Positions 1 to 7,793 of a DNA stretch of 56,408 nt are shown piece by piece (within the stretch, counting starts at the first letter, position 1; each line of letters begins with the position of its first letter). The notes below the pieces were generated by a model that worked only from the letters and a program-made list of their open reading frames with translations, was not told the DNA's origin and did no database searches. Source of the stretch: CAZDXJ01 sp964509475 (GTDB lineage: Bacteria > Pseudomonadota > Gammaproteobacteria > Methylococcales > Methylomonadaceae); the NCBI GenBank assembly GCA_964509475.1, contig CAZDXJ010000007.1, forward strand, positions 1 to 56,408, given 5' to 3'. The position numbers and the translations under genes are program-made.

Positions 1-70
1 CAGGCCTTGGTATGCCTGAAAGTTATCCTGTCTCATGAATAATAGGTAATACACTATGGCAATGGGTAAG

Positions 71-108
71 GGCAAGCCCAGCTCTTCCGTGAAAGGGCTG
101 GGCTTGCC
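71..108. repeat. REP-like hairpin repeat, stand-alone copy
   Basis: An 11-bp perfect stem (GGCAAGCCCAG pairing with CTGGGCTTGCC) is extended by a weaker inner stem around the loop TCCGTG. The core CAGCTCTTCCGTG.AAGGGCTG recurs inside the MITE copies at 2803-2985 and 17039-17230, and in opposite orientation at 48580-48602. No gene is visible around it. Confidence 0.75.
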
Positions 109-147
109 GCCTGCCAACAGACCCAATTGCCCGATCATTTTCCGCCT

Positions 148-588
148 TCATAACCGTGCGGCGTGTAAAAACACTCTTGAACCCCAACAACAGCTATTTT
201 CAAAATCCGCAACCGTGACCGCGTGGAAGTATAAATCTCTATGGTGCGGGTCAGGATTGTTTTTATATTTATCCTGAAAGCCCGAATGGAACTTGATGGA
301 TTCCGCCATGCTCAATAACCGAACTCTTTGCTCTTCCGGGGTTGTATTCCAGCCCTGAAACCATCGTTTGTTAAAGGTGCGAATGATTTCATCCAGCGGA
401 TCGGTGTCTTTTCCACCGCCATGCGCACCGCGTGGATTCGGGTTCTGAGGCTCCAGTTCAGACTCGGCATCATCCAGCTTAATCGCATGATTCAGCTTAA
501 CCCGCTGTAAGCCATAGGAACTCAGATCAACCGCCTCTGCGCCTGGATCGGCCACCTTGAGCCTGGGAATCAGGAACTTTAATAGGGG
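148..588 (-). pseudogene. hsdR C-terminal fragment (type I restriction endonuclease remnant)
   Basis: The minus strand is open from about 588 to 148. It reads like the C-terminal part of type I restriction HsdR subunits: a KFLIPRLKVADPGAEAVDLSS-type stretch, then NPNPRGAHGG, then DPLDEIIRTFNKRWFQGW followed by TPEEQRVR. HsdR is the ATP-dependent translocase/nuclease of HsdRMS systems and is normally over 700 residues; only about 130 remain. An in-frame stop (589-591) cuts off the upstream end. After NNPDPHHRDL the expected C-terminus is replaced by unrelated sequence. No hsdM or hsdS is nearby. I read it as a dead remnant of a lost system. The first possible start (GTG at 555) is probably meaningless. 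Confidence 0.75.
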
Positions 589-785
589 TTACGCATTGAT
601 AAAATGAAACAAGCTATCTTTCAAGAAAAATATGGACGGGGTATTTAAACAATGGCTCTTTCCGGCTTTGTGGGGTAACCACTTCAGCGTAGGGGCGTAT
701 TGCGTAAGTCCTGCTATTGCAGACAACCTGATAAATCAATACCTGATCGCCTAAAAAATAAAGGTTGAATAATTACAATATTCAC

Positions 786-814
786 TTGAGAAAACAGATA
801 ATTTCATGTAAAAT
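786..814 (+). promoter_or_regulatory. Sigma-70-like promoter of rplM-rpsI
   Basis: TTGAGA (786-791), a 17-base spacer and TAAAAT (809-814) lie about 40 bases before the rplM start, in an AT-rich stretch. From 589 to 785 I see no gene, only a GGGTAACCACTT..GTAGG motif (673-692) that recurs at 56211-56230. Confidence 0.6.
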
Positions 815-856
815 TTCAGCTCTTTTATATCAAGTTTTAACCGGAACGCAAGAACG

Positions 857-1285
857 ATGAAAACATTTAGTGCTAGACCAGCAGAAGTGAAGCGCGATTG
901 GTACGTGGTCGATGCTGAAGGGAAGACGCTGGGGCGGCTTGCCAGTGAAATCGCAAAACGTCTGCGCGGAAAACACAAACCCGAATATACACCGCATATT
1001 GATACCGGCGATTATATCATCGTGGTGAATGCCGAAAAGATTAAAGTTACCGGTAACAAGGAAAAAGATAAAATGTATCACCGGCACACAGGCTATATCG
1101 GGAACATGAAAACAACGTCTTTGGGCAAGCTCAGGCAAACTTTCCCGGATCGTATCATCCGTACCGCAGTGAAAGGCATGTTGCCAAAAAATCCATTAGG
1201 GCGTGCAATGTTCAAAAAACTGAAAATTTACCCAGGTTCCGAACATAACCATCGGGCGCAACAGCCTAAAGTTCTGGAATTGTAA
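857..1285 (+). CDS. rplM: 50S ribosomal protein L13
   Basis: L13 is an early-assembling protein of the large ribosomal subunit. The 142 residues match the usual bacterial length. The N-terminal WYVVDAEGKTLGRLAS block, the central GDYIIVVNAEKI block and MLPKNPLGR in the C-terminal third are the family's conserved segments. The ATG at 857 gives the normal N-terminus (MKTFSARP); the ribosome site in front (GGAAC) is weak. rpsI follows after 21 bases, the standard rplM-rpsI operon, transcribed from the promoter at 786-814. Confidence 0.98.
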   Translation: MKTFSARPAEVKRDWYVVDAEGKTLGRLASEIAKRLRGKHKPEYTPHIDTGDYIIVVNAEKIKVTGNKEKDKMYHRHTGYIGNMKTTSLGKLRQTFPDRIIRTAVKGMLPKNPLGRAMFKKLKIYPGSEHNHRAQQPKVLEL

Positions 1286-1306
1286 TAGACAAAAAGGTTA
1301 AAAACC

Positions 1307-1699
1307 ATGGCAGAAGCTCAATATTATGGAACCGGCCGCCGTAAAAGCGCTATCGCGCGTGTTTATGCAAAAGCGGGTTCTGGAAAAATCACCATAAACA
1401 AACAATCGATTGAACGGTATTTCGGTCGTAAAACAGACCAGATGATTGCCCGTCAGCCATTGGAATGCGTTGATATGGTCAATAATCTGGATGTTGATAT
1501 TATCGTTAAAGGCGGCGGTCCTTCCGGACAAGCTGGAGCAATTCGCCATGGTATGGCGCGGGCATTGATGGCATACGATGAAAACCTGCGGGCGGCATTG
1601 CGTAAAGCGGGTTATGTGACACGCGATGCGCGTGTTGTGGAACGCAAGAAAATTGGTTTGCATAAAGCCAGAAAACGCCCTCAGTACTCAAAACGTTAA
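1307..1699 (+). CDS. rpsI: 30S ribosomal protein S9
   Basis: S9 is a small-subunit head protein whose basic C-terminal tail reaches toward P-site tRNA. The 130-residue product opens with YYGTGRRKSAIARV, carries GGGPSGQAGAIRHG in the middle and ends in the basic KARKRPQYSKR tail, all hallmarks of S9. It lies 21 bases behind rplM and is the last protein gene of this operon. The tRNA-Gln gene follows after 33 bases and may be co-transcribed up to the terminator at 1811-1842. Confidence 0.98.
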   Translation: MAEAQYYGTGRRKSAIARVYAKAGSGKITINKQSIERYFGRKTDQMIARQPLECVDMVNNLDVDIIVKGGGPSGQAGAIRHGMARALMAYDENLRAALRKAGYVTRDARVVERKKIGLHKARKRPQYSKR

Positions 1700-1732
1700 T
1701 TCATTTTCCCGCCCCCCACGTACCCACGTTTT

Positions 1733-1806
1733 TGGGGAATCGTCTAGCGGCAGGACTACGGACTCTGACTCCGTCAACCAAGGTTCGAATCCTTGTTCCC
1801 CAGCCA
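1733..1806 (+). tRNA. tRNA-Gln(CTG)
   Basis: A full cloverleaf can be drawn. Acceptor TGGGGAA pairs with TTCCCCA, the anticodon stem ACGGA/TCCGT carries loop CTCTGAC with anticodon CTG, and the T arm is CAAGG-TTCGAAT-CCTTG. Discriminator G and an encoded CCA follow. The anticodon decodes CAG. Confidence 0.95.
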
Positions 1807-1810
1807 ATAC

Positions 1811-1842
1811 AAAGCCACGGTGTAAACGGCCGTGGCTTTTTT
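1811..1842 (+). terminator. Rho-independent terminator after tRNA-Gln
   Basis: AAAGCCACGG and CCGTGGCTTT form a stem of about 10 bp around a 9-base loop, followed directly by a T run. It closes the rplM-rpsI-tRNA unit. Confidence 0.85.
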
Positions 1843-2366
1843 GTATCCCAGCAGTTCGTTTTTTGCATAACCAATCATCTTGATCAGGGTATAGATAAAT
1901 GACGGGTTGCAGCAACTGCTTCCAGTCTTTCGGATGCAGGGCGTCGCCGTGTATGTCGGGTCATTGTGTGCATTTTCCATTTGTTAAACCTTATAATATG
2001 GTATATATTCAATTTCAAGGCTCATCATCGGCTCGGCTGCCGACCCCTTCCGAATTTCGGTTGATGAGGGCAAGCGCTTGTGCCTCTTGCGCGGTGGGCC
2101 TTACCTTTCGATTTTTACTGTATTCCCCGGCGGTTTCCCCCGTTTATTCTTAAACAACGCCAAAAAATAGTTTTTCAAGCTGCTGGCAGTCTGTTTTAAT
2201 ACGGCACGGTAAGTGGCTTCGTTCACATGAATATAAATCGGCCTTGTCCCGTCTTGCTGATAAATATCATTTGCATGAGACTGGACGTTTAACGCATTGG
2301 ATTAATGGTTCTGCCGTAGAATCTGACGTTCTGGCATTGTGTCTATCGTTTGGAGGAATCCATTTT
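1843..2366. other. Accessory patch with decayed reading frame
   Basis: No intact gene is visible. On the minus strand 2301-2101 is open for about 66 codons and reads like real protein (segments GTRPIYIHVNEATYRAVL and KNKRGKPPGNTVKIER before a stop), but it has no methionine start and is closed upstream by a stop. I take it as a remnant of an unrecognised gene. Together with the phage-like pieces just downstream it looks like the leftover of an integrated element. Confidence 0.35.
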
Positions 2367-2555
2367 ATGATTTATAGCATTGAAAACCATTGCAAATGGT
2401 GTATTCATTATACAGGGGGGCGTGCTTGCAAAGCGTTTCCTGAAAAAATTCCCGATGAGTTGTGGAGTGGCGAAAACCTCCATTATGAGCCGGTTGATGG
2501 CGACAATGGGTTTCGGTTTAAAAAAAAACGTGTTGAATTGACGCTTGATAACTAA
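2367..2555 (+). CDS. Small cysteine-containing hypothetical protein, phage-associated type
   Basis: A 62-residue protein starts at ATG 2367, preceded by GGAGG (2351-2355). It has Cys-x2-Cys near residues 9-12 (CKWC), a further Cys before KAFPE, and then IPDELWSGENLHYEP and GDNGFRFK. This layout (CxxC, C-x-AFP, IP-x-E-x-W-x-G, H-x-x-P, GDNG-x-x-F) matches a recurring family of small proteins that I associate with phage and mobile regions; its function is not known to me. The cysteines could bind metal, which is inference. The stop overlaps the next start (TAATG). The reading frame is open upstream to 2244, but the strong ribosome site decides for 2367. Confidence 0.55.
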   Translation: MIYSIENHCKWCIHYTGGRACKAFPEKIPDELWSGENLHYEPVDGDNGFRFKKKRVELTLDN

Positions 2556-2650
2556 TGGCTGGCGCAAATTTACAGATTACTATTGAGTACAATGGCAGTG
2601 AAGTTATTGATGTATTGCATCGATTGATGGCTGTTACCCGGACTGCCTGA
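2555..2650 (+). pseudogene. Truncated phage virion morphogenesis-like N-terminus
   Basis: An ATG overlapping the previous stop opens 31 codons (MAGANLQITIEYNGSEVIDV, then LHRLMAVTRTA) before TGA. This resembles the extreme N-terminus of Mu-type virion morphogenesis proteins (gpG family), which begin with an acidic MxGAxIxIxIxD-type strand followed by a helix with LxRL. Only the first fifth is present. With the preceding small gene it suggests a prophage remnant. The match is short, so the call is tentative. Confidence 0.35.
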
Positions 2651-2760
2651 ACGGTTACTGTTTTGTGTCGCGATAAGCTGTAAATGGAGACAAGCCAGCA
2701 AGGGGAGGTAAAAAGAACTCAAATCGTGTAACATCTGTTGTCGGTCTTCTGATTAAATCA

Positions 2761-2790
2761 TTGCCACTTTTTAAACAGAAAAGGTATAGT
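2761..2790 (+). promoter_or_regulatory. Promoter upstream of the cytochrome c gene
   Basis: TTGCCA (2761-2766), 18 bases, TATAGT (2785-2790). Predicted transcription start is near 2797, exactly where the MITE target duplication (2795-2802) begins, so the element occupies the 5' leader of the cytochrome gene. Confidence 0.45.
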
Positions 2791-2802
2791 TTATCTTTTA
2801 CA

Positions 2803-2985
2803 GTAACTACTCACCGGTTGTGTTTTAGCTGGCGCAGGTCATTGATTGATCAGGACACGTGCATACATCCCTGTCGTTCTGCATAACATCCCAAGTTATG
2901 CAAGCCCAGCTCTTCCGTGGAAGGGCTGGGCAAGCCTGATAAATCCACAACCTGCACACGCTTTTCAGAGGGGGTGAGTCGATAC
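2803..2985 (+). mobile_element. MITE family 1, copy A (183 bp) with 8-bp target duplication
   Basis: Left end GTAACTACTCACC and right end GGTGAGTCGATAC are imperfect inverted repeats. CTTTTACA stands immediately before (2795-2802) and after (2986-2993) the element, a perfect 8-bp target duplication. Inside is the REP-like hairpin (2904-2930). No reading frame for a transposase, so it is non-autonomous. Further copies are at 17039-17230 and 26353-26506, with a partial end at 13690-13722. Confidence 0.8.
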
Positions 2986-3022
2986 CTTTTACATTGGTAA
3001 ATATTTGTGAGGAGGCTCCTTG

Positions 3023-3592
3023 ATGCAAAATTCAAAATTCTTTCATCCATTGCTATTTGTTTTATTGAGTCTGTGTGCGGCTTGCTCTTTTGCGGCCGAT
3101 CCTGGCGCTGGCAGGCAAAAAGCGGCGGCTTGTACGGCTTGTCACGGTGTGGACGGTAATAGCAAAAATCCGGCCTATCCCATATTGGCTGGACAGCAAG
3201 CGGATTATCTGGTTGCTCAACTTGCCGCTTTTCAGAACGGGGTACGCAAGAATCCCATGATGCAAGGTATTGTAAAAGCGTTGAACAAACAGGATATGAA
3301 GGATATTGCCGCTTTTTTTTCCGGGGTAAAACCTGAAAGTGCGGGGGGTGATGTAAAATTGGCGGGGGCGGGAAAAAGCAAGTTTGCCATGTGCAGCGGA
3401 TGTCATGGTGCGGACGCGAAAGGCCGGGCCACATTCCCAAGACTTGCAGGCCAGCATCCTGCTTATATCATCAAACAATTGCGCGAATTTAAGGCCGGTG
3501 TACGCAAAAGCGGCCCGATGCAAGCCATGACTGCAGGCTTGTCCGATCAGGATATGCAGGCCATTGCCGCCTATTTAGCGACGTTGGACTGA
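3023..3592 (+). CDS. Periplasmic diheme cytochrome c (c4-like)
   Basis: A 189-residue electron carrier. An N-terminal signal peptide (hydrophobic LLFVLLSLCAAC, likely cleaved near SFA-AD) sends it to the periplasm. Two heme c sites follow: CTACH (C37, C40, H41) and CSGCH (C124, C127, H128), each in a similar domain ending in DQDMQAIAAY-type helices. The duplicated plan is that of cytochrome c4, which passes electrons to terminal oxidases. ATG 3023 is chosen over TTG 3020 because AGGAGG lies at 3010-3015. The gene is monocistronic: promoter at 2761-2790, a MITE in its leader, and a hairpin at 3602-3636 after the stop. The physiological partner cannot be told from here. Confidence 0.85.
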   Translation: MQNSKFFHPLLFVLLSLCAACSFAADPGAGRQKAAACTACHGVDGNSKNPAYPILAGQQADYLVAQLAAFQNGVRKNPMMQGIVKALNKQDMKDIAAFFSGVKPESAGGDVKLAGAGKSKFAMCSGCHGADAKGRATFPRLAGQHPAYIIKQLREFKAGVRKSGPMQAMTAGLSDQDMQAIAAYLATLD

Positions 3593-3601
3593 TTGGACGG
3601 G

Positions 3602-3636
3602 CAGGTTGTTGAAAACGGGAGGTTTTCAACAACCTG
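3602..3636. terminator. Perfect 15-bp inverted repeat between convergent genes
   Basis: CAGGTTGTTGAAAAC and its exact complement GTTTTCAACAACCTG flank a 5-base loop. It lies between the cytochrome gene and the convergent ntrX and could end transcription from both sides, although no long T tract follows. Confidence 0.6.
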
Positions 3637-3667
3637 AACAGGTTTGTTTGATGGACTGTGCGCAATG

Positions 3668-5020
3668 TCAGAATTTGATGTTCAGGGCGTGCAGTTTACG
3701 GTACAAGTGAGTGCGTTCCATGCCGATGGTCGTGGCGAGTTTGGCGACATTACCGCCGGTTTTTTCAAAATAGTATTCAATATAGGCTTTTTCAAATTGT
3801 TCCCGCGCCTCTTTGAGTGGTAAATTGAAAAATTCTGGTACGCTGGCCGAATTTTTTTCCAGGATGGTGCCCAGTGCTTTTTTAACTTCGTCCAATCCAA
3901 TTTCATCACCTGCACCGAGAATCATCAAGCGCTGTACCAGATTTTTCAATTCCCTGATATTGCCGGGCCAGGGGTAATTTCTCAAGAAGTTTTGGGCCGC
4001 CATGGAAAACTTTCGAAAGGCGAGTTTTTCATGGCTGACGAAATAATCGACATAAAAGGCGAGTAATTTGGGAATATCTTCATGGTGCTTTCTCAGTGGC
4101 GGGATTTCCATGGTAACCCCGTTCAGTAAATAATACAGATCCTGGCGAAAGCGGCCGGCACGCATTTCTTCTTCCAGATCAATCGCCGATGAAGCGACAA
4201 TGCGGACATCGACCCGTACCGGTTCGCTGCCACCGACTCGTAAAAAAGAACTGGATTCCATAGCGCTGAGCAAACGTAACTGGGTTTCCTGATCCATGCT
4301 GCCAATATCGCCCAGAAACAAGGTTCCGGCATGGGCTTGTTCAAGCAGGCCAGGGTGGATTTTGCCATTTTCTTCCTTGCCGAAAAATTCCACAGTTGAA
4401 TTTTGGGGTGAAATACTGCCTACGGCGACATTGATGAACGGGCCGTTGTGGCGGCTGCTATTGGCATGTAAATAGTGGGCGTAAAGCTGTTTGCCAACAC
4501 CGGCTTCACCGATGAACAGCACTTTGGTATCGTGTTGGGCCAGGCGTTTCAGTTGATCCTTGATGCGTTCAATGCTGGCGCTGTTACCAACCGGTTCGAT
4601 AAAATCGGGTTGTTGCTTTGAGACGGTGTTTTGTTTTTGCAATTGACTCGTTGCCAGAGCGCGTTCGACAACCCGTAGTAATTTGGTCAGAGACAAGGGT
4701 TTTTCCAGAAAGTCATAGGCGCCCAGACGAGTTGCCTCCACAGCCGTTTCCACGGAACCGTGTCCCGACATCATGACCACCGGACAAAGTTTCTGATCGT
4801 CGCCTGCCCATTCTTTTAACAAGGTGATACCATCGGTATCCGGCATCCAGATATCGAGCAGGATCAAGTCGGGTTGATGTTCGTGCTTCAGTTTACGGGC
4901 CTGATCGGAATTTTCGGCTATCGAAACCTGGTAACCTTCGTCTTCAAGTATTTCCAAAACCAATTGGCGGATATCGGGCTCATCGTCTACAACCAGTATA
5001 TAGGGTTTGTCTGTTTTCAT
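3668..5020 (-). CDS. ntrX: NtrX-type response regulator
   Basis: A 450-residue DNA-binding response regulator paired with the NtrY kinase upstream. Residues 1-120 are a receiver domain with acidic pocket VDDEPD and phospho-acceptor D56 (LILLDIWMPD). Next comes an AAA+ domain with Walker A GEAGVGKQ, then a Fis-type helix-turn-helix (GGNVAKLATTIGMERTHLYRKL) at the end. The GAFTGA loop needed to contact sigma-54 is absent (FFGKEENGKIHPG stands there), as in other NtrX proteins. The Walker B segment reads LFLGDIGSM instead of the usual LFLDEIG. ATG 5020 matches the family start; an in-frame start at 5089 would overlap ntrY. Gap to ntrY is 13 bases, so the two are co-transcribed. Known roles in other bacteria are nitrogen and redox control; the targets here are unknown. 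Confidence 0.88.
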   Translation of the reverse strand: MKTDKPYILVVDDEPDIRQLVLEILEDEGYQVSIAENSDQARKLKHEHQPDLILLDIWMPDTDGITLLKEWAGDDQKLCPVVMMSGHGSVETAVEATRLGAYDFLEKPLSLTKLLRVVERALATSQLQKQNTVSKQQPDFIEPVGNSASIERIKDQLKRLAQHDTKVLFIGEAGVGKQLYAHYLHANSSRHNGPFINVAVGSISPQNSTVEFFGKEENGKIHPGLLEQAHAGTLFLGDIGSMDQETQLRLLSAMESSSFLRVGGSEPVRVDVRIVASSAIDLEEEMRAGRFRQDLYYLLNGVTMEIPPLRKHHEDIPKLLAFYVDYFVSHEKLAFRKFSMAAQNFLRNYPWPGNIRELKNLVQRLMILGAGDEIGLDEVKKALGTILEKNSASVPEFFNLPLKEAREQFEKAYIEYYFEKTGGNVAKLATTIGMERTHLYRKLHALNIKF

Positions 5021-5033
5021 TTTTTTAGGGGAG

Positions 5034-7208
5034 TTAAGCTGCGGGGAGCTGGAAAATAAATCCGGCGCCTGAATGATAATCTGGATCAACCCAAATCAAG
5101 CCGCCATGGTCCTGAATAATCTTTTTGACAATGGCGAGACCCAGACCAGTACCTTTGCTTTTGTTGGTAACATAGGGTTCAAAAATAGTTTCCACTTGCT
5201 TTTCGTCGATGCCCGGGCCGTTATCATAAACGGCAATTTCCAGGAAGCGGGCACTGTTGTTCATGACATTGTGTAATTTTATTGAAATTTCCCCCTGGTA
5301 AGCAATGGCTTCCAGGGCATTTTTTATCAGATTATGCAGTACCTGCCGCATACTGACCGGATCGGCATGGATTGTCCAGGGGTGAGCGCACAGATCAAGA
5401 TGGAATCTGACCTCGGTCTGTACTGTATACAGAGCCAGAACTTCCTGTATCAATATTTGCATGTTGATGGGCTCGGTTTGTTTTTTTGAAGGCCGGGCGT
5501 ATTCCGAGAAATCATCAACCATGCGCTTCATGGCTTCCACCTGTTGCACAATAGTGCGGGTCGAGCGCAATAAAATTTCCGCGTATTCTTCCTGTAATAC
5601 CGCAGCCAGTTTATGCTGCAGGCGTTCTGCGGATAATTGAATCGGGGTCAACGGGTTCTTGATTTCATGGGCCAGGCGGCGTGCGACTTCGCCCCAGGCT
5701 GCATTTTTCTGGGCCTGGATCAAATCGGTGACATCATCGAAAACAATGACCGCGCCAATACGGTAACCCTCGGATGAAAACAGAGGCGTACCGCGAAACA
5801 ATAATTCCTGACGGCCCTGTGTGCCTAGAATGGCCAGTCTTTGCTGCCAGACATCATCGGCCCGTTCGAGGAATTTTTGTATGGATTCGACCAGAACCGA
5901 TAAATCCGGCCGTCCCTGTGCCAGGTCGTTTAGGGAATGCCCCGAAAAACGGTTGATGCGGGTATGTAAAATGCGATTGGCCGCCTGGTTCGTGGTTCGG
6001 ATTTTCAACGAGGCGTCAAAACTTATCACGCCGGCGGTAAGATTGGCCAATATCGTTTCCAGGTAAGCCCGCTGGCTTTCAATTTCAAAATGGGCGGCTT
6101 TGGCTTCGTCGCGGGCTTCGGCGATGCGGCTAACCATTTGATTGAATGATTCGACCAGAAACCCCAGATCATCGGGGTACATGACCGGCAGACGTTGTTC
6201 ATAATGACCCTCGGCGACAGCCTGGGTGCCCTTGACCAGCTCCCTTACCGGTGCGACGATCGAACGAATACTGATAAAGGCAACCCAGATTGCGGCCAAC
6301 AGGCTCAACAACAGTACCAACGATAGGGTCAGCGAGAAACTGAGTTTTAATGAATCACGTAGAAAAGTCATTTCGTGATGGCGCACGAAAGCAAATTCAA
6401 CCGAGTCGGCCAAATCGGCGATACGTTCCGGTACCGGATAGAGAACCTGCAAATAGCGTGGGTTTTCGCTGCCGACCTTGGCCACGGTTTGCACCATCAG
6501 TTTGCCTTCGCGGGTTGCGTCGAGACCGACATAATCTTTTCCCTGGCGGAGTTGGAAAACAACCCGATCAATGGGCAGGGCGGGTAAAATTTCGCCGGGT
6601 GTGGCGCTGCTGGAAGCGATAATGTTGCCTTGTGCAGAGAGCAGGGTGATTTCGCGGGCTTGTGAGTTTTCACGCAGTTTTTCCAGTTCAAGCGGTGCCA
6701 ATGCGAGGGGTTGTTCGGCCAGGGCGGCAGCCATTTGCTGACTTTGCCGCAAATGCCAGCGCATGCGTTGATCCAGAGAAGTCTGGCTGAGTTCCAGGGC
6801 ATCTTCCATAGCGCGGTCGATTTCCACGTTGAACCAGCTGTCGATACTTTGATGCAGAAATTGCATGGAAAAATAGAAGACAATGCCGGCAGGCGCCAAC
6901 GTCAGCAAGAGGAATAAAAATACCATGCGCGTGGTGAGACGCGATCCAGCTTCACGTTTTTTTAATTGTTTTATCAAGGCCTGCACATTGAAACCAACCA
7001 AACCCAATAATGCGATTGATCCCAGGGTATTGATCAATAACAGAAATGAGTACATTTCGCCCAGTTGCGATGAGGCCTGGGTGGCTGAACTCATCAAATG
7101 CAGGGAAAGGATGATCAGACAAAACAGCACTGCGATCCAGGCATTGGTCGGAATCTTGAGCCATTGCCGGCGGTTTTGTAGCTTGCTTTGCGCAGGCGCT
7201 TTCTTCAT
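5034..7208 (-). CDS. ntrY: NtrY-type membrane sensor histidine kinase
   Basis: A 724-residue inner-membrane kinase. Three hydrophobic segments occupy roughly residues 20-130 and a fourth lies near 295 after a periplasmic loop. A HAMP domain (IVAPVRELVKGTQAVAEG) and a PAS domain follow. The kinase core has H-box LAHEIKNPLTPIQLSAERL, N-box NLIKNALEAI, and G boxes DNGPGI and GTGLGLAIVKKI. This is the NtrY layout. It should phosphorylate NtrX, encoded 13 bases downstream. The gene begins 6 bases after the DUF4390 gene, making rsmB-DUF4390-ntrY-ntrX a likely transcription unit. The signal sensed cannot be read from the sequence. Confidence 0.92.
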   Translation of the reverse strand: MKKAPAQSKLQNRRQWLKIPTNAWIAVLFCLIILSLHLMSSATQASSQLGEMYSFLLLINTLGSIALLGLVGFNVQALIKQLKKREAGSRLTTRMVFLFLLLTLAPAGIVFYFSMQFLHQSIDSWFNVEIDRAMEDALELSQTSLDQRMRWHLRQSQQMAAALAEQPLALAPLELEKLRENSQAREITLLSAQGNIIASSSATPGEILPALPIDRVVFQLRQGKDYVGLDATREGKLMVQTVAKVGSENPRYLQVLYPVPERIADLADSVEFAFVRHHEMTFLRDSLKLSFSLTLSLVLLLSLLAAIWVAFISIRSIVAPVRELVKGTQAVAEGHYEQRLPVMYPDDLGFLVESFNQMVSRIAEARDEAKAAHFEIESQRAYLETILANLTAGVISFDASLKIRTTNQAANRILHTRINRFSGHSLNDLAQGRPDLSVLVESIQKFLERADDVWQQRLAILGTQGRQELLFRGTPLFSSEGYRIGAVIVFDDVTDLIQAQKNAAWGEVARRLAHEIKNPLTPIQLSAERLQHKLAAVLQEEYAEILLRSTRTIVQQVEAMKRMVDDFSEYARPSKKQTEPINMQILIQEVLALYTVQTEVRFHLDLCAHPWTIHADPVSMRQVLHNLIKNALEAIAYQGEISIKLHNVMNNSARFLEIAVYDNGPGIDEKQVETIFEPYVTNKSKGTGLGLAIVKKIIQDHGGLIWVDPDYHSGAGFIFQLPAA

Positions 7209-7214
7209 AGATAT

Positions 7215-7793
7215 TTATTTTTCCATTTTCTTTGGCCTGAGCACTGCCCATTTAAACCAATCGCTGGATAATGACCAGGCTTGGCTGAACCAGGCTTCAG
7301 GCCGCAATGGTAGCGGCAGCGCCTCTTTGTCAAAGCGTGCTTTCAACGCCACATCATAAGTTATGCCGGGTTGTAATGCCCGTTTGTTCATAATGTGAAT
7401 ATCGCGAATACGGCCCAATGCGTGTAACGCGCTGGATAAGGTTGAATAACGGCCTGTCGGTTGGATATTGGAGTCGATACGGTAAATATTCAACAAAGTC
7501 AGATAATGGAGCCTGTTATACAGGGTAATTTCCTTTACTGTACTTTTCCATAAGCCATTGTTGCGTTGGATAATCAACACGATTTTCCAGCTTAGTGGTA
7601 TACCATGATGCAAGGCTTGTCGGGCTGTTTCGGTCAACGGGTAATCAATATCGGCATTCAGGACATACTGGTCGCCTTGCCGTTTGAGTTCGGCGTGTTT
7701 GATAAGCGTCGTTTCGGCCAACACCGGTTGTGTGATACTGGTGAACAGTAGAGCCAGGCCGATGCAACGTTTAAAGTTTACCAATTTTGGCAT
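7215..7793 (-). CDS. DUF4390 family secreted protein
   Basis: The 192-residue product has an N-terminal hydrophobic segment (CIGLALLFTSITQPVLA) that looks like a cleaved signal peptide, then a beta-rich body. It includes HAELKRQGDQYVLNADIDYPLT, WSLSSDWFKW and several internal aromatic repeats. I recognise it as the DUF4390 family, commonly encoded between rsmB and ntrY in beta- and gammaproteobacteria; no biochemical role is established. I start it at ATG 7793, directly before the signal peptide, which makes it overlap the rsmB end by 23 bases; longer in-frame starts up to 7928 would precede the signal with a charged extension. ntrY follows after 6 bases. Confidence 0.75.
   Translation of the reverse strand: MPKLVNFKRCIGLALLFTSITQPVLAETTLIKHAELKRQGDQYVLNADIDYPLTETARQALHHGIPLSWKIVLIIQRNNGLWKSTVKEITLYNRLHYLTLLNIYRIDSNIQPTGRYSTLSSALHALGRIRDIHIMNKRALQPGITYDVALKARFDKEALPLPLRPEAWFSQAWSLSSDWFKWAVLRPKKMEK

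Noticed and set aside
2850..3440. A 196-codon minus-strand frame over MITE copy A and the cytochrome gene
   Set aside because: It runs through the MITE and antisense to a clearly real c-type cytochrome; the composition is Pro/His/Cys-rich and unlike a protein.
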